From NCBI RefSeq assembly GCF_900114015.1, contig NZ_FORN01000041.1, positions 1-54,037 on the forward strand: a stretch of 54,037 nucleotides of DNA, read 5' to 3'. Below, in pieces: positions 48,677-54,037 of this stretch; positions within the stretch are counted from its first letter, which is position 1; every line of letters begins with the position of its first letter. Position numbers and translations under genes: made by a program. The DNA comes from Caulobacter sp. UNC279MFTsu5.1. GTDB lineage: Bacteria; Pseudomonadota; Alphaproteobacteria; Caulobacterales; Caulobacteraceae. The notes under the pieces were generated by a model, which searched no databases, was not told the DNA's origin, and saw only the letters and a list, made by a program, of their open reading frames with translations.

Positions 48677-49516
48677 TTGCGCTTCGCCACCCGCTTCGCC
48701 CCCTCCCCGACCGGCCATCTGCATCGCGGCCACGCGTTCTCGGCCCTGACCGCCTTCGACGCCGCCCAGGCCGCCGGCGGCCGGTTCGTGCTGCGGATCG
48801 AGGACATCGACGCCACCCGCAGCCGTCCCGAGTTCGAGGCCTCGATCCTGGAGGACCTGGCCTGGCTGGGCCTTTCCTGGGAACAGCCCGTGCGCCGTCA
48901 GTCCGAGCACCTGGCCGACTATCACCGGGCCATCGACGCCTTGCGCGACAAGGGCCTGGTCTATCGCTGCTTCCGCACCCGCAAGGAGCTGGACATCGGC
49001 CGCGCGCCGCACGAGCCGGCCCGGCCCTTCGTCGGCGGCCCCCTGTCGCCCGACGAGGAGGCCGCGCGGCTGGGGCGGGGCGAGGCCTTCGCCTGGCGGC
49101 TGTCGCTGGACGCGGCCCGCGGGGCGCTGGGCGGCTTCGACCGCCTGGCCTTCGTCGAGGAGGGCGCCGGCCCCGAGGGCGAGACCGGCCTGATCCCCGC
49201 CCGCCCCGAGACCGCCGGCGACATCGTCCTGGCCCGCAAGGACGTCGGGGTGGCCTATCACCTGGCGGTGGTGCTGGACGACGCCCTGCAGGGGATCACC
49301 CACGTGGTCCGCGGCCGGGATCTGTTCGAGGCCGCCCACATCCAGCGCCTGCTGCAGGCCCTGCTGGACCTGCCCACCCCGACCTACCGCCACCATCGCC
49401 TGCTGGTCGGCCCCGACGGCAAGCGCTACGCTAAGCGCGACAAGGCCCAGACCTTGCGCGAGCTGCGGGCGGCGGGCGTGACGCCGGCCCAGCTGCGGGC
49501 GGAGATGGGGCTCTAG
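48677..49516 (+). CDS. gluQ: Glutamyl-Q tRNA(Asp) synthetase
   Basis: The 279-aa protein resembles a GluRS catalytic core without the anticodon-binding domain. It has FAPSPTGHLHRGHA (HIGH motif), LRIEDIDATRSRPEF, VVRGRDLFEAAHIQRLLQALL in part, and KRYAKRDKAQTL (KMSKS-like). Such enzymes attach glutamate to queuosine at position 34 of tRNA-Asp. The start is a TTG at 48677, 7 bp after the TetR stop, so it may be co-transcribed with the regulator. It is convergent with the HTH gene at 49513. Confidence 0.93.
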   Translation: MRFATRFAPSPTGHLHRGHAFSALTAFDAAQAAGGRFVLRIEDIDATRSRPEFEASILEDLAWLGLSWEQPVRRQSEHLADYHRAIDALRDKGLVYRCFRTRKELDIGRAPHEPARPFVGGPLSPDEEAARLGRGEAFAWRLSLDAARGALGGFDRLAFVEEGAGPEGETGLIPARPETAGDIVLARKDVGVAYHLAVVLDDALQGITHVVRGRDLFEAAHIQRLLQALLDLPTPTYRHHRLLVGPDGKRYAKRDKAQTLRELRAAGVTPAQLRAEMGL

Positions 49517-49827
49517 CCGCCACCGCCGGCCTGCTCCACCAACCGCCCCATCGCCTTCAGATAGGCCCCGAACGCCGCGCGGCCCTCCTCGGTCAGGCGG
49601 ACGCGGGTCAGGGGCTTGCGGCCGACGAAGCTCTTGTCGATCGCCACATAGCCGGCGTCCTCCAGCTTGCGCAGATGGACCGACAGGTTGCCCTGGGTCA
49701 CCTCCAGCAGGTCCTTCAGCTCAGTGAAGTCCGCCACCTCGGCGCTGGCCAGGTAGGCGACGATCCCCAGCCGCACGCGGCCGTGGATGACGTCGTCCAA
49801 TCCGCTGATGTCGAACTTGCCGGTCAC
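49513..49827 (-). CDS. Winged-helix regulator (HTH_27/ArsR-like)
   Basis: The 104-aa protein has one winged helix: HGRVRLGIVAYLASAEVADFTEL, the recognition helix in TQGNLSVHLRKLEDAGYVAI and a wing with SFVGRKPLTRVRLTEEGR. Proteins of this kind are often encoded beside a small membrane protein that affects their activity; here a membrane-protein gene lies 8 bp upstream on the same strand. It probably regulates its own operon. Confidence 0.9.
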   Translation of the reverse strand: MTGKFDISGLDDVIHGRVRLGIVAYLASAEVADFTELKDLLEVTQGNLSVHLRKLEDAGYVAIDKSFVGRKPLTRVRLTEEGRAAFGAYLKAMGRLVEQAGGGG

Positions 49828-49834
49828 GCTCGCC

Positions 49835-50467
49835 TCAGGCCGGCCGGACCCGCAGGGCCTGGCGCATCATCCCGAAGCCCGGGACCGCCATCAGCAGGAA
49901 GAGACTGGCGGTGGCGATCAGCAGATACAGGTCCGCGCGCTCGATCAGCATGCCCAACGCCACGCCCGAAACAAGCCAGCCAGAGGCCACCAGCGCCGTC
50001 CACAGCCGCTGGCGCAGCATGAAGATTACGTACCAGACCGCGCCCTGCAGCACGAAGACCACAGCCGGGTGGAACAGCCAGTAGTGGAAGTCATGGTGGC
50101 GCTCGGCGGCGCTGGCGAAGACCAGGACCAGGGCCAGGTTCGCGATCCCCGCTCCCGCGAAGGCGGAATTGACGGCTCGGCTGGTCACCCCGACCGCCGG
50201 CCGTTTGCGGTCGATGATGATCACGATCGTCATCAGCACCAGGAATATCAAGGTCGGCGCCCAGGCCATGATGATGTTGGCGGTCGGCGATAGGCGGACG
50301 ATCCCGGCCTCCTGCAGGTAGTAGCTCAAGCACTGGATCCCGTAGAGCACCCCGGCCGAGCCGTAGAGCGCGCTGCCGGCGACGCCCATCCCGCCGCCCG
50401 GCCGGCCCTCGGCCACGGTCCTCAGGAACGCCAGGTCGTCCTGGACCGACTTGATCTCGTCGTTCAT
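49835..50467 (-). CDS. Multi-pass membrane protein, unknown
   Basis: The 210-aa protein has a hydrophilic N-terminus (MNDEIKSVQDDLAFLRTVAE) and about five or six membrane helices (for example TLIFLVLMTIVIIID, GIANLALVLVFASA, FVLQGAVWYVIFMLR, LYLLIATASLFLLMAVPG). The open frame runs far beyond the start, but the ATG at 50467 is right for the conserved N-terminal amphipathic segment. It lies between the acyltransferase (36 bp) and HTH genes (8 bp) and may sequester or signal to the HTH protein. Confidence 0.85.
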   Translation of the reverse strand: MNDEIKSVQDDLAFLRTVAEGRPGGGMGVAGSALYGSAGVLYGIQCLSYYLQEAGIVRLSPTANIIMAWAPTLIFLVLMTIVIIIDRKRPAVGVTSRAVNSAFAGAGIANLALVLVFASAAERHHDFHYWLFHPAVVFVLQGAVWYVIFMLRQRLWTALVASGWLVSGVALGMLIERADLYLLIATASLFLLMAVPGFGMMRQALRVRPA

Positions 50468-50502
50468 GGGCAAGGCCCCCTTCAGCATCGCATCATGGCC
50501 GG

Positions 50503-51717
50503 TCACAGGATTCGCCCCAACAGCGGCGTACGGCGCAGCGCCATGGTCGTCAGCCAGCTGAGCGCCACCGCCCCGGCGAACACCGCCAGCCCCTTGGCCA
50601 GCCCACCCCAGGCCTGCGGCAGCAGCAGCCAGGAGAGCCAGGCGGTGAAGACGTAATGGGTCAGGTACATGCCGTAGGCGTTGGCCTGCAGGCTGGCTCC
50701 GACCGGGCCTGTCCTCCGGACGAAGCGCAGGAAGACCGCCAGCACCGCGAACGACAGGGCCGCGCAGGCCAGAACGAAGGCCAGGCCGCCGACCAGGTCC
50801 AGCACCGGCTTGGGCGGCGGGTTGGGCGAGAAGGCGACGATGAAGACGGCGACCGCCGCGATCACCGCCGGAACGGGCGGGATCTGCCAGGCCCACCAGC
50901 GGCGCGACAACGCGCCCTGCGGGTCGGTCAGGCCCCGGCCCACGCCCGCCGCCCCGAACGCCAGGCCGGCCAGGAAATAGACCAGGTAGTGGCCGATACG
51001 GCCGGTCTGGACCAGGAACGGCCCCGCCGTGGTCCAGTGGCCGAAGGGCAAGACCACGTTCAGCGGCACATAGGCCAGGGCGCTGGCCGCGACGAGGACC
51101 AGGAGGGCGCGGCCGGGCCGTCGGGCCGCGCCCTGCGTCCAGCGGCCCAGCGTCGGGATCAGACGGGGAAACAGCTTGTCCAGCGCCCCGGCGATCGCGC
51201 CGAAGGCCAGCAGCACCCACAGGAACCAGGCCGGGCCGCTGGGCCAGAACGGCAGGCGGGTCCAGGCTTGAGCATAGGCCGGCAACGACGGCGCGCCGCC
51301 CGACTGCAACCAGGCGGGAAAGTAGGCCAGCGGCGCCAGCAGCCCGGCCCCGATCACGAACGGAACGCCCAGCCGCAACGCCCGGCCCTTCAGGTAGCCG
51401 CCCGGCCCCTTGGCCTTCAGGCTTTCGGCGACGAACAGGCCCGAGACCAGGAACATCAGCGACATGAAGAACAGGTCGTTGACCAGGGTCAGCAGGCCAA
51501 AGCCCCCGAACCTCTGCGGGTCCACGACCGGAAAGGCCGTCCACAGGATCGGCGGGGCGGCGAAGGCCTTCGGCGGCGGCGCGTAGGGGTGGTAGGTCAG
51601 CGCCGCGTGGTGGGCGACGACCAGCAGGGTCAGGAAGGCGCGCAGGGCGCCGACCGGCGCGTTCCGGGCCGAGGCGTCCGCCGGGGTGGTTTCGACGGGT
51701 TTCAGAGGCGCGTGCAT
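50503..51717 (-). CDS. Acyltransferase-3 family membrane protein (OpgC/MdoC-like)
   Basis: The 404-aa protein has about 10 membrane helices and the acyltransferase-3 features: LLVVAHHAALTYHPY (catalytic-type His in the first helix), LFFMSLMFLVSGLFVAESL, and PFWPSGPAWFLWVLLAFGAI in part. Members transfer acetyl, succinyl or longer groups to glycans; OpgC succinylates periplasmic glucans. GGAG lies 8 bp before the ATG at 51717, which is preferred over an upstream ATG at 51747. First gene of the operon ending with the HTH regulator. Confidence 0.9.
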   Translation of the reverse strand: MHAPLKPVETTPADASARNAPVGALRAFLTLLVVAHHAALTYHPYAPPPKAFAAPPILWTAFPVVDPQRFGGFGLLTLVNDLFFMSLMFLVSGLFVAESLKAKGPGGYLKGRALRLGVPFVIGAGLLAPLAYFPAWLQSGGAPSLPAYAQAWTRLPFWPSGPAWFLWVLLAFGAIAGALDKLFPRLIPTLGRWTQGAARRPGRALLVLVAASALAYVPLNVVLPFGHWTTAGPFLVQTGRIGHYLVYFLAGLAFGAAGVGRGLTDPQGALSRRWWAWQIPPVPAVIAAVAVFIVAFSPNPPPKPVLDLVGGLAFVLACAALSFAVLAVFLRFVRRTGPVGASLQANAYGMYLTHYVFTAWLSWLLLPQAWGGLAKGLAVFAGAVALSWLTTMALRRTPLLGRIL

Positions 51718-51749
51718 GGCCGGGCTCCGTTGCGACGGACGGACCATGT

Positions 51750-51780
51750 ATCAACTTGTTTGTTTTGTAAACTTGTTGAT
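51750..51780. promoter_or_regulatory. AT-rich palindrome before the acyltransferase operon
   Basis: ATCAAC (51750-51755) and GTTGAT (51775-51780) bound an AT-rich 31-bp stretch that also contains two direct copies of AACTTGTT (about 51753-51760 and 51770-51777). The site lies 33 bp before the acyltransferase start. It is a good candidate for the binding site of the winged-helix regulator at 49513. Confidence 0.5.
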
Positions 51781-51796
51781 GAGAAGACGCCTGACG

Positions 51797-51988
51797 GTGA
51801 ACCAAGGCGGCGATCTCTCCGGGATAAGCAACGTCGAAGCTTGTCCGGCGACGGAAGGCTCGCTCTGCTATGTCATCGATCTTGCCGGATCGACGCGATT
51901 GACCATCGTCGGGCGAGGCGAACGCCGGCCCGCCGCGCCGTCCGCGATCCTGTCCATCGCGATCGAGCAGTATGTCGTCGTGACCTAG
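51797..51988 (+). pseudogene. Possible small gene or gene remnant
   Basis: A frame of up to 63 aa from a GTG at 51797 has GC-rich third positions in its second half (SLCYVIDLAGSTRLTIVGRG) that look coding, while the first half does not. No Shine-Dalgarno and no family are seen. It may be a short real protein or the end of a decayed gene. The rest of 51718-52060 holds only the AT-rich palindrome and the leader of the next gene. Confidence 0.25.
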
Positions 51989-52060
51989 GATCCCCGATCG
52001 TCCCCTTGCCCCCTCCCCGCCGCCATGCTCACTGCGGGGCCTCAGCACCACGGGACTCAC

Positions 52061-53512
52061 ATGCGCAAGATGATCTGGGGCGCCGCCCTTTCCGGCGCGT
52101 TCGCCGCCTTCGCCCTGTCCGCCGGCGCCCTGTCCGCCGGCGCCGCCCACGCGGCCGAGCCGAAGTTCACGCCTGGCCCGTGCGCCGGCGACTATTCGGG
52201 CGTGGCCAACAAGATCCAGTGCGGGACCCTGGTCGTCGACGAGACCCGGGGCGGGCCGAGCACGCGGCGCGTCGCCCTGCCGGTGACCATCGTCAAGGCC
52301 AGCGCCCCCAAGCCCGGCGCGGTTCCGGTGATCTTCCTGCACGGCGGCCCCGGCGGCGGGGTGGTCGAGAACATCGGCCGTTCCCTGCGCGGCGTGTCCG
52401 GCCGAGAGCTGATCGCCGTCGACCAGGACTGGATCTATTTCGACCAGCGCGGCGGCGGGGTGGCCTCGCCGATCCTCGACTGCGGCGAGGTGGCCCTCAA
52501 CGACGCCGGGCCGCTGAACGACGCGGCCGCCCAGCAGCTGATCGCCTGCGCCCAACGCCTGAAGGCCTCTGGCGTCGACCTGTCGCGCTACAACGCCGAG
52601 GAGGTGGTCAAGGACCTCCAGGACCTGCGCAAGACCCTGGGCCTGAAGCAGGTCGACCTGTTCGGCGTCTCGTACGGCACGCGCATCGCCCTGGCCGTCG
52701 TCAAGCACGACCCGTCCGGCGTACGGGCCGTGGTGCTCGACTCGCCCTGGACCCCGGAGGCCAAGTGGGCCGAGGGCGGGCCGGAAATGGTGTCGGACGC
52801 GGTCAAGGTGATCTTCAAGCGCTGCGCCGAGGACGCCGCCTGCAACGCCAAGTATCCGCATCCGGGCGCCGACCTCGACGCGGTGGCGACCAGGCTGCTG
52901 AGCGGCCCGCAGACGATCGGCGGCAAGGTCTATAGCGCCGACGACCTGGGCGGCTTCCTGATGGACGCGGCCTATAGCGGCCCCGACGCCCGGGCGCTGC
53001 CCGCCACGGTCGCCAGGTTCGCGGCCGGCGACATGACCGCCCTGGCCGAGCAGATGCAGGGCCGCAGCGGCTACAACGAGGCCCAGCACCTGACCCATCT
53101 GTGCAAGGAGGAGTTCCCGTTCGAGAGCGAGGCGGCCATGCGCAAGGGCGCCCAGCGCGATCCGGTCACGCGCCTGCTGGAAAACTCGTTCGGCCGCTAC
53201 TTCCAGGTCTGCAAGGCCTATGACGTCGGCCGGCCCGACCCGGTCGAGGCCCAGCCGGTCTCCAGCCCGATCCCCACCCTGTTCCTGGCCGCCGAGATCG
53301 ACCCCGGCTGCCCGCCGGCCGTGGCCAAGGCGGCGGTCGGCCGCTTCCCCAAGGGCCAGCTGACCATCATCCCCAACACCACCCACGGCGTGTCGCGCGG
53401 CAGCGCCTGCGCCCGCAGGATGATCCGCGGCTTCCTGGCCGACCCGACAGCCCCAATCGACCAGAGCTGCCTGCATCCCGAGCACGACCAGTTCGTGTTT
53501 GACCTCGATTAG
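52061..53512 (+). CDS. Secreted S33-family aminopeptidase-like hydrolase
   Basis: The 483-aa protein has a signal peptide (LSAGALSAGAAHAAE) and an alpha/beta hydrolase domain of the tripeptidyl/prolyl aminopeptidase type: IFLHGGPGGGVVEN (oxyanion HGGPGG), FDQRGGGVA, the nucleophile elbow FGVSYGTRIAL, a C-terminal TAP-like part with FLAAEIDPGCPP (Asp) and NTTHGVSRG (His). It contains several Cys that could form disulfides. It probably cleaves short peptides in the periplasm. The ATG at 52061 is preferred over one at 52025, which would precede the signal by 12 polar residues. Confidence 0.92.
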   Translation: MRKMIWGAALSGAFAAFALSAGALSAGAAHAAEPKFTPGPCAGDYSGVANKIQCGTLVVDETRGGPSTRRVALPVTIVKASAPKPGAVPVIFLHGGPGGGVVENIGRSLRGVSGRELIAVDQDWIYFDQRGGGVASPILDCGEVALNDAGPLNDAAAQQLIACAQRLKASGVDLSRYNAEEVVKDLQDLRKTLGLKQVDLFGVSYGTRIALAVVKHDPSGVRAVVLDSPWTPEAKWAEGGPEMVSDAVKVIFKRCAEDAACNAKYPHPGADLDAVATRLLSGPQTIGGKVYSADDLGGFLMDAAYSGPDARALPATVARFAAGDMTALAEQMQGRSGYNEAQHLTHLCKEEFPFESEAAMRKGAQRDPVTRLLENSFGRYFQVCKAYDVGRPDPVEAQPVSSPIPTLFLAAEIDPGCPPAVAKAAVGRFPKGQLTIIPNTTHGVSRGSACARRMIRGFLADPTAPIDQSCLHPEHDQFVFDLD

Positions 53513-53544
53513 GGAACTCGTAGTCGGCGCACCGCCCGCTTGGC

Positions 53545-54037
53545 CCCTACGGACCGCTTCGCGGTCGTCTTCCCCCGGAGGGGAAAGAGCGCCGAGGCTC
53601 CGCCCCCTCTGGGGGCGGACAGACCGCGAAGCGGTCAGGTGGGGGCAAGTGTTCACCGGCACGGCTTCTCATCCTCACGCGGAAACCCGCTGAGCGTATG
53701 GAAAGGGTCGCGGAGCGCCGGACGACGTCCGAAGTTTGGAAAAAGAATACCGTTTCGACGAAGCCCGATCGCTCCGCGCGGTCGTTATCCGGAAGCCCGC
53801 GACGCTGAGCCCTGTTCGAGCCTCGCCGCCTTGAAGCCTCCGACGGGCGGGCCAGGTCAACGAACCCTGGTCCCGGACCGCGGGCCTGTCACCGCCCGCC
53901 TGCTGATCCGCCAGCCCTCACGTCACGCCGTTTTAGTGTTCCATGCCCGGCCGGCCCTGGAGACGCGAGGTTTGGTCCAAAAGGACCGCCGATGGAGCTT
54001 CCCGCTCGATCGCCCCCCGCCGCCGCAACTGGTCGCT
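53545..54037 (+). repeat. Dispersed structured repeat, copy C
   Basis: This copy holds, in order: GACCGC-TTC-GCGGTC-like (about 53551-53567), CCCCC/GGGG (53572-53583), CCGCCCCCTCTGGGGGCGG (53600-53618), GACCGC-GAA-GCGGTC (53622-53636), GCGGAGC (53710-53716) with GCTCCGC (53771-53777) enclosing CGGACG-A-CGTCCG (53719-53731), the conserved TACCGTTTCGAC, and GCGGGC/GCCCGC near 53880-53905. It is related to copy A (inverted) over the first 270 bp and to copy B over its second part. It reaches the window edge and is not coding. Confidence 0.72.

Noticed and set aside
49835..53662. Open frame of 1275 codons on the minus strand
   Set aside because: Only the part to 50467 encodes a plausible protein. 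The remainder is shadow of the acyltransferase gene and antisense to the S33 hydrolase.

Overview
The window is GC-rich chromosomal DNA from an alphaproteobacterium, most likely Caulobacter or a close Caulobacterales relative. That placement is an inference from gene content: a TonB-dependent receptor beside pectin-degradation genes, a NodT-type efflux lipoprotein, many HTH/XRE and TetR regulators, small DUF2093/DUF3297/DUF3606 proteins, single-domain response regulators and COQ7. I recognise about 60 protein genes and one tRNA. There is no rRNA, CRISPR array, prophage, transposase or integrase.

Layout. 0.4-6.2 kb: housekeeping genes (exonuclease VII large subunit, a Tat-exported M23 peptidase, a response regulator, a lipid A acyltransferase-like protein, an XRE regulator, a HisN-like phosphatase). 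6.2-10.0 kb: minus-strand operons with an SCP2/hydrolase pair and two tandem exported methyltransferase-fold paralogues plus a secreted protein. 10.2-10.7 kb: an Hsp20 gene whose leader looks like a ROSE RNA thermometer and which ends at a strong terminator. 10.8-13.5 kb: two tandem pentapeptide-repeat proteins. 13.6-15.6 kb: phosphoglycerate mutase and arabinose-5-phosphate isomerase. 15.6-16.6 kb: almost 1 kb of non-coding DNA packed with repeats. 16.6-20.8 kb: HPP-CBS protein, hydrolase, GST, DUF2200, response regulator, uracil phosphoribosyltransferase. 20.9-25.9 kb: a TetR gene divergent from a tripartite efflux operon (NodT-EmrA-EmrB), with a perfect 19-bp palindrome between them. 26-35.9 kb: two paralogous FadR-type regulators, a class A PBP, and a pectin/rhamnogalacturonan cluster (TonB receptor, KduI, GH105, DUF4861) with UxuR/ExuR-like palindromes in the divergent promoter region. 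36.1 kb: tRNA-Leu(CAA). 36.3-45.3 kb: P1 peptidase, MarR, small hypotheticals, a YqaA-DsbB-COQ7 operon, M1 aminopeptidase, VanZ-like protein. 45.4-53.5 kb: HNH endonuclease, PD40 protein, GreA/B factor, a 40-aa membrane protein divergent from a TetR gene across a perfect 41-bp palindrome, GluQ-RS, an HTH-membrane protein-acyltransferase operon, and a secreted S33 peptidase.

The most unusual signal is a dispersed structured repeat present three times (about 100-392, 15848-16205, 53545-54037). Its hairpins are kept by compensatory base changes between copies. A second family, an element of about 140-175 bp with long imperfect inverted ends, lies at 16424-16561 and 43931-44104, with a probable degenerate copy at 26799-26925. 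I could not run searches, so family names come from motifs I can read, and organism and novelty statements are inferences.
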